DNA from: Fuscibacter oryzae
GTDB lineage: Bacteria; Pseudomonadota; Alphaproteobacteria; Rhodobacterales; Rhodobacteraceae
DNA: 64,000 nt
Reading direction: 5' to 3'
Assembly (NCBI RefSeq): GCF_016765795.1
Contig: NZ_JAESVP010000010.1
Location: forward strand, 62,001-126,000
Positions 44,231 to 52,925 of the stretch are shown here, piece by piece. A program made the position numbers and the translations under genes. The notes under the pieces are model-generated. The model was given only the letters and a program-made list of their open reading frames with translations. It did not search any database and had not been told where the DNA came from. Position 1 is the first letter of the stretch. Each line of letters opens with the position of its first letter.

Positions 44231-45865
44231 ATGCCGAACATGCTGCTTCACAGCGCCGAGGCCCGCCGGGCATTGGCCCGCGGCGTTGCCCGCCTTGCCG
44301 CCGCCGTTGAACCCACGCTGGGGCCAAAGGGCCTGAACGCGATGATCGACCGCCCGGTCGGAACCCCGCTGATCACCCGCGACGGCGTGTCAATCGCCAC
44401 CGAGATCGAACTGTCCGATCGCTTTGAAAACATGGGTGCGCAGGTGGTGCGCGAAGTGTCGATGCAAACGAACGAGGTGGCGGGCGACGGCACCACCACC
44501 GCCATCGTGCTGGCAAATGCCATGATCCAGCAGGGCGTGGCGCAGGCAGAACGCGGCGCGCGCGGGGTTGATCTGTGCCGGGGGATCGAACTGGCAGTGG
44601 GCACCGTTGTGGCCGCGTTGCGCCGTCAGGCCGTTTCGGTCAAGGACAATCCGCATCTTCTGACAGCCGTGGCGAATATCGCCGCCACCGATCCGCGCCT
44701 TGGCGCCATTGTCGCCGAGGCGCATCAGCGCGTGGGGGCCGATGGCATCATCAGCGCCGATTTCTCGGTGACGGTGGATACGACGCTGGAGGTGATTGAA
44801 GGGATGTCGTTTGAACGCGGCTATCTTTCTCATCACATGGTCACAGATCAGGACGAGATGGAGGCAGTGCTGGACCGCCCGCTGATCCTCTTGACCGACC
44901 AGAAGATCCTTGATCCCACGGCGTTGGACAGCGCCCGCAAGATCGCCGATGCCGAAGGCCGCCCCCTGCTGATCGTGGCCGAGGAAATCGCGCCAGAGGT
45001 GATCGTCACGCTGCTCGAGGCCGCTCCGCCCGGCAAATACCTGATCGTGCATCCGCCGGAATATGGCCATTGGCGCCGCGCGCAGATGGACGATCTGGCC
45101 ATTCTGACCGGGGGTGAGGTTCTTGCCCGCGATCTTGGCAAGAAGGTTGAGGCCGTGACCCGCGATCAGTTGGGGGCTGCGCGTCAGGTGCGCGCCTCGG
45201 CCAGCCAGACCACGGTGATCAAGGGCGAGGGCGACCCCGCTGCCATCACCGCGCGCCGCCTTCAGGTGCAGCGCCAGTATGACGTGGCCCCCCCGAATAT
45301 CGAGCAGGACAAACTGCGCGAGCGGTTGGCCAAGCTGTCGGGTGGCACCGCCGTGATCTATGCGGGCGGGCTGACCCCGGTTGAACAAAAGCGCAAGATC
45401 CAGCTTATCGAGGATTCGCTGCATGCCATCCGCGCGGCGGTGGAAGAGGGTGTTGTGCCCGGCGGCGGATCAGCCCTGGCCCATGTCGCGCCAGAGCTGG
45501 ACAGTCTGGCGGCCAGCCACAGCGGCGATGTCGCGGCAGGCATCGACCTTGTGCGCTCGGTTCTGACCCGGCCCTTGGCACGCATCGCCATCAACGCCGG
45601 ATGTGACCCGAATTCGGTGATCGCGGAGGTGATCCGGTCGGGCATGGGCCATGGCTTTGATGCGGCAAACGGCACCTTCCGCGACATGATTGCTGCGGGC
45701 ATCGTTGATCCCTTGCGGGTCACCTGCGCGGCCCTGGGCAATGCCGCCTCGGTCGCCTGTCTGATCCTGACCACCGAAACCCTGATCGGTCATGCCGAGG
45801 ATTATGTTGACCCCACCGCCGGCCCCGCCCTTGGCGGCGGCTCGGAACGGCTGGGCCGTCAGTGA
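44231..45865 (+). CDS. prmG: GroEL-like chaperonin dedicated to the monooxygenase (PrmG/MimG type)
   Basis: A 544-residue group-I chaperonin. ATPase residues include D51-G (ITRDGVS), GDGTTT (85-90, D86 in place of E. coli D87) and EEGVVPGGGSAL. The tail ends GGGSERLGRQ and lacks the Gly-Gly-Met repeats of housekeeping GroEL, and there is no groES beside it. Related chaperonins in mycobacterial mim clusters are known to be needed to fold the hydroxylase large subunit; the same job is inferred here. An AGGGAGGA site precedes the ATG at 44231. Confidence 0.9.
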   Translation: MPNMLLHSAEARRALARGVARLAAAVEPTLGPKGLNAMIDRPVGTPLITRDGVSIATEIELSDRFENMGAQVVREVSMQTNEVAGDGTTTAIVLANAMIQQGVAQAERGARGVDLCRGIELAVGTVVAALRRQAVSVKDNPHLLTAVANIAATDPRLGAIVAEAHQRVGADGIISADFSVTVDTTLEVIEGMSFERGYLSHHMVTDQDEMEAVLDRPLILLTDQKILDPTALDSARKIADAEGRPLLIVAEEIAPEVIVTLLEAAPPGKYLIVHPPEYGHWRRAQMDDLAILTGGEVLARDLGKKVEAVTRDQLGAARQVRASASQTTVIKGEGDPAAITARRLQVQRQYDVAPPNIEQDKLRERLAKLSGGTAVIYAGGLTPVEQKRKIQLIEDSLHAIRAAVEEGVVPGGGSALAHVAPELDSLAASHSGDVAAGIDLVRSVLTRPLARIAINAGCDPNSVIAEVIRSGMGHGFDAANGTFRDMIAAGIVDPLRVTCAALGNAASVACLILTTETLIGHAEDYVDPTAGPALGGGSERLGRQ

Positions 45866-45871
45866 CGGCGC

Positions 45872-45894
45872 GGGGTGGCCGGGCAGGCCACCCC
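45872..45894 (+). terminator. Stem-loop between prmG and the alcohol dehydrogenase gene
   Basis: GGGGTGGCC (45872-45880) pairs perfectly with GGCCACCCC (45886-45894) around GGGCA. Third such stem at a gene boundary in this operon. Confidence 0.6.
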
Positions 45895-45925
45895 ATCACC
45901 CCCATTTGCATGAAAGGACTGCGCC

Positions 45926-46969
45926 ATGAAGGCCGCAAGACTGTACGAATACGATCCCGCAATGAACGTGAAACTGCGGATCGAGGATATTCCCGCCCCC
46001 ACCATTACCGCCCCGGATGAGGTGATCGTGCGCGTCGGCGCCGCCGGGTTGTGCCGGACCGATCTGCACATCATCGAAGGCGTCTGGCAGGGCATCATGG
46101 ACCCCCATGGCAGCCTGCTGCCTTATGTGATGGGCCATGAAAATGCCGGTTGGGTAGAAGATGTGGGCAGCGCCGTCAAGACCGTGAAGCCGGGCGATGC
46201 GGTGATCTGCCACCCCTTGCGCACCTGCGGGGTTTGCCTGAACTGCCACCACGGCCATGACATGTATTGCGACCATGGGCTGTTTCCCGGCCTTGGCCTG
46301 AACGGTGGCTTTGCCGAATATTTCCTGACCAACGAACGGTCACTGATCAAGCTGAACACCAATATCGCGCCGCTGGATGTGGCGCCCATGGCCGATGCCG
46401 GCATCACCGCCTATCGCGCCGCAAAGCGGGCCGCCAAGATGCTGCCGCCGGGCAGTTTCTGCGCCGTGCTGGGCGTCGGCGGTCTGGGCCATATCGCCCT
46501 GCAAGTGCTGCGCGAAATGTCGGGCTGCCGCACGATTGCGATTGACCGCGAACCCGGCGCGCAGGTTCTGGCCCGCGAACTGGGGGCCGACTACGTCCTG
46601 GACGGTGGGCCGAACCTGATTGAGGAATTGAAGACCATCACGGGCGGCGGCGCCCATGTGGTCATCGACTTTGTGGGCGAGCTGGGAGTGGAAAACATCT
46701 GCTGGAAGCTGCTGCGCAAGGGCGGCGAGGTGATTGTCGTCGGCTATGGCGGCACGGTGCAGATACCGACGCTGGATCTGGTGGCGAATGAGATCAAGAT
46801 CGGCGGCAGCCTGGTGGGCGATTATACCGAACTGGTAGAGCTGATGGAGCTGAACGCCGACGGCAAGGTGAAGATGCACTACACCGCTTACAAGCTGGAT
46901 GACATCAACACCGCGATTGATGACTTCAAGAACCGCCGCTTTACCGGGCGCGGTGTCATCGTTCCCTAA
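45926..46969 (+). CDS. Zinc-dependent alcohol dehydrogenase
   Basis: A 347-residue medium-chain dehydrogenase. Catalytic zinc ligands C43 and H71-E72 (MGHENAG), structural zinc C101-x2-C104-x2-C107-x7-C115, and the NAD(P)-binding GVGGLGHIALQ near 178-188 are intact; an acidic residue in AIDRE suggests NAD preference. As last gene of the prm operon it probably oxidises 2-propanol to acetone, or 1-propanol to propanal, produced by the monooxygenase. Confidence 0.9.
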   Translation: MKAARLYEYDPAMNVKLRIEDIPAPTITAPDEVIVRVGAAGLCRTDLHIIEGVWQGIMDPHGSLLPYVMGHENAGWVEDVGSAVKTVKPGDAVICHPLRTCGVCLNCHHGHDMYCDHGLFPGLGLNGGFAEYFLTNERSLIKLNTNIAPLDVAPMADAGITAYRAAKRAAKMLPPGSFCAVLGVGGLGHIALQVLREMSGCRTIAIDREPGAQVLARELGADYVLDGGPNLIEELKTITGGGAHVVIDFVGELGVENICWKLLRKGGEVIVVGYGGTVQIPTLDLVANEIKIGGSLVGDYTELVELMELNADGKVKMHYTAYKLDDINTAIDDFKNRRFTGRGVIVP

Positions 46970-47057
46970 GGAAAGGTTCGAGCAAGCGGCCCATTTGCTT
47001 CCCGCCCCCCTGGCCCAGAGATTTGGGTCCAGAGGGTCAGGGCCGCGCTCCTGCCGG

Positions 47058-47079
47058 GGCGGAAGGGAAACCTTCCGCC
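47058..47079. terminator. Bidirectional stem-loop between adh and the sigma-54 activator
   Basis: GGCGGAAGG (47058-47066), GAAA tetraloop, CCTTCCGCC (47071-47079): a perfect 9-bp stem with a stable GNRA loop, lying between two convergent genes. T-tracts are weak on both strands. Confidence 0.65.
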
Positions 47080-47089
47080 TCGCGCGGTT

Positions 47090-49120
47090 TCATTCATAGG
47101 TGCGACGGATGCCGTAGGCCTTGAGCTTGCGGTAAAGCGTGGGCCGAGAGATACCCAGAACCGTGGCCACGCGGGTCAGGTTGCCCTCTGCCGCGACCAG
47201 CGCGCGGCGGATCGCCTGTTCTTCCAGATCGGTCAGGCTAGCGGGTTCTTCTGCGGCAAGGGGCGTTATGGGATCGGGAGCAGGACCGGGTTGCTGCTGA
47301 TGGAAGGCGGCAGGCAGATCGCCCTCGGTCACAACGGTGCCAGATGCGATCAGATGCAGCCGTTCAAACAGGTTGCGCAGTTCACGCACGTTGCCGGGCC
47401 AGCGATAGGCCAGCAGCCGGTCCATCGCGCCATCTGACACCACAAGCGGGTCGCGGCCCAGACGCTGGGCGACGCGCTGGTTGAAATGGTCGGCCAGCAC
47501 CGCAATGTCGCAGGCGCGTTCGCGCAGCGGGGGCACCTCAATCGTGACGGTGCCGATCCGATAGAACAGGTCACGACGGAAACGCCCGGTTTCAACCTCT
47601 TGCCCCAGATCGCGGTTGGTCATGGCGACCAGCTGCACCTCGATCTGGCGGCGGCGCGAACAGCCGATGCGGTACACCGCGCGCTGTTCCAGCACCCGCA
47701 GCAGGTAGGGCTGCAATTCCAACGGCATCTCGCCAATTTCATCCAGACACAGCACACCACCATCGGCCTGTTCAAACTTGCCTGCCTTGCCGTCGCGGGT
47801 GGCGCCGGTAAAGGCCCCCGCAGCATGGCCGAACAGTTCCGATCCGAACAGATCAGCCGAGATTGCCCCGCAGTTGACTGTGACAAACGGGCTGCGCCCC
47901 TTGTGCCCGGCCCCGGCGTGAACCAGCCGGGCGAACAGCTCTTTGCCAACACCCGTCTCGCCCTGAATAAGCACCGGCGCGCCCGCCGCCGCCGCGCGCC
48001 GGGCCAGTTCGACAGCGGCAAGGAATTTCGGCTCTTGCCCGATCATCAGCAGCTCATCGCCCTCGGCCCCGGCGCGCGGCGGAATGCGCACGGGTGCGGA
48101 GTGTGGGCGGACAAGCTGCGCCACAGCGCCCCGGCGTGGCGGCAGGATCAGGGCGGCGCCGCTGAATTCCCCATCCAGCACCAGACGGCTGACGCCGCTG
48201 GGTTGCAGATGCGGCGGCATGGCGCGCACGATGTCATGGTCGCTCATCGAACCCGACAGCGCGATCAACTGACGGCCCAACGCCAGATCGCGCAGCTCTT
48301 GCACCTCGGCCAAGCCGCTGGGGTGGCGGTGATACATCACCCGCCCGATGCGGTCCAGGATCACCACAGCATCGGTCTTGCCATGGGCTGAACCGGAATC
48401 CAGAAATGCCTCAAGCAGTCGAATACGCCGCATATCCTGCCGCTCGGCCAGCGCAGATTCGATCTCGCGCGCGACGGCGGCGATCATGGCGACATTGTGG
48501 GGGCGGAAAATCGTGGGCGGGCCGGACAGATCGACCGCACCGATGATGCGCTGGTCCACCGGGTCGCGCACCGGGGCGGCGGCACAGGTCCAGGTCTTGA
48601 TGCCCTGACAAAAATGTTCCGAGGCATGAACCACGGTGGGCCGGCCCGACCGGATTGCGGTGCCGATACCATTGGTCCCGATCGCCGCCTCATCCCAATT
48701 GCCGCCGCGCACCAGATGGATACCGCGCGCCGCCTCATGCGTGCGGTCATCGCCGATCTGGTCCAGCACTGTGCCATCCGCATCGGTCAGGATCAGCAGC
48801 GCATTGGCATCGGCCAGCAGCGGACCGATCTTGGCAAAAGGCACCTGCGCCGCCGCGCGCAACTCGCCATTCTTTTGCCGTGCCGCCTCCAGCCGCTCTT
48901 CGGTTTCATCAAGGGGCGCAAGCACGGCGGTGGCATCGATGCCAGAGGCCAGGCTGCGCGACCAGGATTCCAGAATCTCGCGCCGCACACCCGAGGTCTG
49001 GCTGCGGTCCACATCGCGAAAGGTTAAAAAATCTTCCCAGGCGCGCATGGTGGCACGCTGATCAAGCCAGTCATCGAACATGCCGGTGCGGGTATGAAAT
49101 CCCGTTAGAAAATCGGTCAT
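47090..49120 (-). CDS. prmR: Sigma-54-dependent activator, AcoR/PrmR type
   Basis: A 676-residue enhancer-binding protein. A GAF-type sensor region lies at about 95-225 ([21 protein letters not shown] is the AcoR hallmark), with a second linker/PAS-like part at 250-330. The AAA+ domain has Walker A GETGVGKE (387-394), GAFTGA (435-440, the sigma-54 contact loop) and Walker B GGVLCLDE (454-461). A Fis-type HTH ends the protein ([30 protein letters not shown]). It converges on adh and is the obvious activator of the sigma-54 promoter upstream of prmA; propane or an oxidation product may be the inducer. Confidence 0.92.
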   Translation of the reverse strand: MTDFLTGFHTRTGMFDDWLDQRATMRAWEDFLTFRDVDRSQTSGVRREILESWSRSLASGIDATAVLAPLDETEERLEAARQKNGELRAAAQVPFAKIGPLLADANALLILTDADGTVLDQIGDDRTHEAARGIHLVRGGNWDEAAIGTNGIGTAIRSGRPTVVHASEHFCQGIKTWTCAAAPVRDPVDQRIIGAVDLSGPPTIFRPHNVAMIAAVAREIESALAERQDMRRIRLLEAFLDSGSAHGKTDAVVILDRIGRVMYHRHPSGLAEVQELRDLALGRQLIALSGSMSDHDIVRAMPPHLQPSGVSRLVLDGEFSGAALILPPRRGAVAQLVRPHSAPVRIPPRAGAEGDELLMIGQEPKFLAAVELARRAAAAGAPVLIQGETGVGKELFARLVHAGAGHKGRSPFVTVNCGAISADLFGSELFGHAAGAFTGATRDGKAGKFEQADGGVLCLDEIGEMPLELQPYLLRVLEQRAVYRIGCSRRRQIEVQLVAMTNRDLGQEVETGRFRRDLFYRIGTVTIEVPPLRERACDIAVLADHFNQRVAQRLGRDPLVVSDGAMDRLLAYRWPGNVRELRNLFERLHLIASGTVVTEGDLPAAFHQQQPGPAPDPITPLAAEEPASLTDLEEQAIRRALVAAEGNLTRVATVLGISRPTLYRKLKAYGIRRTYE

Positions 49121-49238
49121 GTTTTCCTTCCCAAAGAGCTGGGGCGTTGGGTGCCCTTGCGATCTGTCTCTCTGTCAGAAGTGCAGCGAGAGGGACTGCG
49201 GGAGGAGATAATGGCCGTCCGGTCAGGCAGACCGGGCG

Positions 49239-49730
49239 TCAGGCATAGCCTAGGCGTTCCGAAATTTCCTGCGCCAGCAGGGTTTCGGGGCAAGCGGCAT
49301 CGATGATCTGGCCATCCAGTTCTTCGATCGGGCCAAGCACCTCGGCCGGAAGATCGGATATAAACCCGTTGGCGGATCCTGCCAGGGCGAAATATCGCAT
49401 GCCGTCCTGCCGCCGGATCTCTCCCAACAGATGGACCTGACGGCCAGAGCCGCCATCATAGGCCACAACGCGGTTGTTCAGGCTGACCTTGACCCGCAAG
49501 TCGCCGGTATCATGGCTGCGCACCGAGGCGGGCGACAGATCATGGATCAGCTTGCCCTCAGCCTGCGGACCGGCCGCAGCGGCGGCCTTGGCCGCCTTGT
49601 TCGCGCTGTAACCGCCCTGGGTCAGCCTGTCGGCCAACTGGGTGATGGTTGCCCGATTCTCGTGAATCAGCTTGCGCGCGCGTTCGTCTTCACGTCGCGG
49701 ACCGTCACGTTTTGAAATGATATCGACCAT
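49239..49730 (-). CDS. Hypothetical protein
   Basis: A 163-residue soluble protein I do not recognise. An Arg/Lys/Glu-rich helical N-terminus (about 5-60) is followed by a predicted beta-rich half (VRVKVSLNN-like stretch near 80, HLLGEIRRQDGMRYFALAG near 100-118). The ATG at 49730 has GGAGG 5 nt upstream. It precedes the activator gene on the same strand by 118 bp; function unknown. Confidence 0.65.
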   Translation of the reverse strand: MVDIISKRDGPRREDERARKLIHENRATITQLADRLTQGGYSANKAAKAAAAAGPQAEGKLIHDLSPASVRSHDTGDLRVKVSLNNRVVAYDGGSGRQVHLLGEIRRQDGMRYFALAGSANGFISDLPAEVLGPIEELDGQIIDAACPETLLAQEISERLGYA

Positions 49731-49935
49731 GGCCACCTCCCAATGTCCCGTGATCTTTGAACTATTTCAGCAAAGCAGATCTAACCCCGACCCTCCCCGC
49801 CGGTTTTCGGATGCTTTGCCAGTTCAACAATGGTCCTGAAGTTGCGCGGACCTGTCCATAGAAATTCAAAGTTACAGGGAAGATGCGCTTTTTCAAGTCA
49901 TTCTAAGTTGCACAGGCGGTCACGATCCTGCGCGG

Positions 49936-52329
49936 TCAGGCATCGGGAACCGGGCGCCCCGGTGTCAGGCTACGAACGGCGGCCAGAATTGCCACCGTAT
50001 CCAGCCCATGCGCGCGGTAAAGATCGGGAATGTCGCCGCTTTGGCCAAAGCCCGTCACGCCCAGCGCCCGCGTCCGGTGCCCAGCCACAGACCCCAGCCA
50101 GCCCAAGGCCGCCGGGTGGCCGTCGGTCACCGTGATCAGCCCGCAATCGCGCGGCAGGCCCGCCAGCAGGCGTTCGGCATGACAGGTGGCTTGCCGGCCC
50201 TTGGCGCGCAGGGCCCCCGCCGCCGTCCAGCCCTGATAGAGCCGCGCGGCAGAGGTGACGGCCAAAAGGCCCACATCGCGCCGCGCCTCGGCCAGCGCGC
50301 CGGTGGCGGCAATCGCCTCGGGGGCAACGGCCCCGGCATAGGCAATGACCGCCTCGGCATTCGGACCGGGCGGGCGCAGCCAATAGGCCCCGGCCAAGAG
50401 GTCACCCTCCCGCTCAGGCGGCAGGGGCGGAGCCTGATCGATCGGGCGGGTCGAAAGCCGCAGATAGACCGCGCCGCCCGCATCATCGGCAAGCCCGGTC
50501 GCCGGATCGGGCGAAACAGGCCCACGCCGCTGCACATGAGCCAGCGCAAAACGCAGGATCACCGCCAGTTCATGCCCGAAGGCCGGTTCGAACATCGTCA
50601 GCCCCGGCTGCGACATGCCAATCAGCGGCGTGGCGATGGATTGGTGTGCACCGCCTTCGGGGGCCAGCGTGATGCCACTGGGCGTTGCGGCCAGAATGAA
50701 CCGGGCATCCTGATAGCAGGCATAGTTCAGCCCATCGAGGCCCCGGCTGATGAACGGGTCATATAGCGTGCCGACCGGGATCAGCGTCTGGCCGAACAGA
50801 TCACCCGACAGACCCAGCGCCGACAGCATGGCGAACAGGTTCATCTCGGCGATGCCCAGTTCGATGTGCTGCCCCTCTGGCCCCTTGTCCCAGCGAAAGG
50901 TGGACGGCAGTCGCGCCAGCCGAAAGGCATCTTCGCGCACGGCGCGGGCATGCACCTTGCGGCGGTTCACCCAAGCGCCAAGGTTGGTCGAAACGGTCAC
51001 GTCGGGCGAGGTTGTGACGATGCGGTCGGCAATCGGATGATCCGATTTCGCCAGACCGGCCATCAGCAGGCCAAAGACGGTCTGGGTCGAAACCGCTCCG
51101 CGCTCGGGCGGCAGTGTCAGCCGTTCGGGCACCGCCACCGCCGGGGCCACCAACCGGCGCGGGCCGCCAGACAGAAAGGGCACCTGCGTCAGAAATGCCT
51201 GCAAGGCGGCGGGGTCATCTGTGCGGTCCCACTCCTGCCCTTCGGCCACGCCCATGGTTTGGCGAAAGGTCGCCATCTGGTCGGGCGTCATCAGCCCGGC
51301 GTGGTTGTCTTTATGGCCCGCCAACGGCAGGCCGTGGCCCTTGACGGTATAGGCAAAGAACACCACCGGCTGATCATGATCGCGCGCGGCGGCAAAAGCC
51401 TCGCACAAAAGCGCCATGTCATGGCCGCCAAGGTTGGTCATCAGGGCGGCAAGAGCATCATCATCCCGCGCGGCAATCAGCGACAGCGCCGCGTTGTCGC
51501 CCGCGAAATCGCGGGTCAACCGGGCGCGCCAAGCCGCCCCGCCCTGAAAGCACAGCGCTGAATATTCGGCATTGGGGCAACCGTCGATCCAGTCGCGCAA
51601 CGCCTCGCCCCCCGGTTCGGCAAAGGCCGCTTGCTGCAAATGGCCGTGTTTCAGGGTAACGACCTGCCAGCCAAGCGCGCGGAACACCGGGGCCAGCCGA
51701 TCAAGCTGACCATCTTCGGCCACGGCATCCAGACTTTGGCGGTTGTAATCGACGATCCACCAGCAGTTTCGCAGCCCATGCTTTTGCCCTTCCAGCAGGG
51801 CCTCATAAATATTGCCCTCATCCAGTTCGGCATCGCCCAGCAGGGCGACCATCCGCCCCTCGGGCCGGTCCAGCCCCCAGCCGTGGTCGCGCACATAATC
51901 CTGCACCAGCGCCGAAAACAGCGTCTGCGCCACGCCCAGCCCCACCGAGCCGGTCGAGAAATCGACATCCTCGGTATCCTTGGTGCGCGACGGATAGGAT
52001 TGCGCACCGCCAAGGGCGCGAAACGCCTTCAGCTTGTCCAGACTTTGCCGTCCCATCATGTACAGGATCGCATGCAGCGCCGGGCTGGCATGGGGTTTCA
52101 CCGCTACCCGATCCTCTGGCCGCAGGGCATGAAAATAAAGTGCCGTCAGCACCGTGGTCAGCGAGGCGGTCGAGGCCTGATGCCCACCCACCTTTAGCCC
52201 ATCGCGGTTTTCGCGCAGGTGGTTGGCGTTGTGGATCGTCCATGCCGCCAGCCAGAGAACGCGCTGCTCCAGCTTGGTCAATTGGGCGATATGGCCCGCA
52301 AGGGGCGGCGAAAAGGGTCCGTCGGGCAT
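49936..52329 (-). CDS. Pyruvate/2-oxo-acid dehydrogenase E1-like transketolase (AceE/MdeB family)
   Basis: A 797-residue homodimeric-type thiamine diphosphate enzyme. The ThDP motif runs from GDAELDEGN (near 181) to IVDYNRQSLD; GDA replaces the textbook GDG, as is usual in this subfamily. GGHQASTASL (near 48) and the transketolase-like pyrimidine domain with HIELGIAEMNLFAML (near 505) are present. It is shorter than enteric AceE (about 890) and stands without E2/E3 genes. Substrate may be a 2-oxo acid such as 2-oxobutyrate. The start at 52329 follows AGGAG; it is divergent from the Lrp gene. Confidence 0.8.
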   Translation of the reverse strand: MPDGPFSPPLAGHIAQLTKLEQRVLWLAAWTIHNANHLRENRDGLKVGGHQASTASLTTVLTALYFHALRPEDRVAVKPHASPALHAILYMMGRQSLDKLKAFRALGGAQSYPSRTKDTEDVDFSTGSVGLGVAQTLFSALVQDYVRDHGWGLDRPEGRMVALLGDAELDEGNIYEALLEGQKHGLRNCWWIVDYNRQSLDAVAEDGQLDRLAPVFRALGWQVVTLKHGHLQQAAFAEPGGEALRDWIDGCPNAEYSALCFQGGAAWRARLTRDFAGDNAALSLIAARDDDALAALMTNLGGHDMALLCEAFAAARDHDQPVVFFAYTVKGHGLPLAGHKDNHAGLMTPDQMATFRQTMGVAEGQEWDRTDDPAALQAFLTQVPFLSGGPRRLVAPAVAVPERLTLPPERGAVSTQTVFGLLMAGLAKSDHPIADRIVTTSPDVTVSTNLGAWVNRRKVHARAVREDAFRLARLPSTFRWDKGPEGQHIELGIAEMNLFAMLSALGLSGDLFGQTLIPVGTLYDPFISRGLDGLNYACYQDARFILAATPSGITLAPEGGAHQSIATPLIGMSQPGLTMFEPAFGHELAVILRFALAHVQRRGPVSPDPATGLADDAGGAVYLRLSTRPIDQAPPLPPEREGDLLAGAYWLRPPGPNAEAVIAYAGAVAPEAIAATGALAEARRDVGLLAVTSAARLYQGWTAAGALRAKGRQATCHAERLLAGLPRDCGLITVTDGHPAALGWLGSVAGHRTRALGVTGFGQSGDIPDLYRAHGLDTVAILAAVRSLTPGRPVPDA

Positions 52330-52445
52330 GCTGGCTTCTCCTGCTGCGATGGCAAAGCCTAGCGCGGCAGGGATGGCGATAATGGCCAAAGTGCGGTACT
52401 CATGGCGGCAGTATTAGTGAAAACCACCACTCAATCGCAGATCAG

Positions 52446-52925
52446 ATGGCTTCAGAACCAAGGATTGACCGAATCGACCGCCACATCCTGACGCTGTTGC
52501 AGCAGGATGGGCGCCTGACCATGCAGGAAATTTCCGACCGTGTGGGCCTGTCGCCCACGCCGGTTCTGCGCCGTATCCGCCTGATGGAAGAGGCCGGGCT
52601 GATCAAGGGCTATGTCGCGCTGGTTGATCAGAAACGCGCGGGGCTGCCGGTCAGCGTCTTCGTCTCGGTCCGGCTGGAACGGCAACGCGAAGATGCGTTG
52701 CTGCGCTTTTCCAAGGCCATCGCCGATTGGCCCGAAGTGATGGAGTGCTACCTGATGACCGGGCGGCAAGATTTTCTGCTGCGCGTCGTCGTGGCCAGTC
52801 TGGAAGATTACGACCAGTTCCTGAAATCGCGGCTGACGCGTCTGGAAGGGGTGGCCTCGATCGAATCCTCTTTCGCGCTGGCGCAGGAAAAATACACCAG
52901 CGCCCTGCCGCTGCGCGAGATGTGA
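52446..52925 (+). CDS. Lrp/AsnC-family regulator
   Basis: A 159-residue regulator with an N-terminal HTH (IDRHILTLLQQDGRLTMQEISDRVGLSPTPVLRRI region, 11-45) and a C-terminal RAM/ACT-like effector domain. It is divergent from the E1-like gene, the common arrangement for Lrp control of 2-oxo-acid or amino-acid catabolism genes. Its stop codon abuts the convergent oxyR stop codon. Confidence 0.9.
   Translation: MASEPRIDRIDRHILTLLQQDGRLTMQEISDRVGLSPTPVLRRIRLMEEAGLIKGYVALVDQKRAGLPVSVFVSVRLERQREDALLRFSKAIADWPEVMECYLMTGRQDFLLRVVVASLEDYDQFLKSRLTRLEGVASIESSFALAQEKYTSALPLREM

Noticed and set aside
49936-52329. GDA in place of GDG in the thiamine-diphosphate motif as a sign of an inactive E1.
   Set aside because: The rest of the motif is intact and the variant is, as far as I know, usual in this E1 subfamily.
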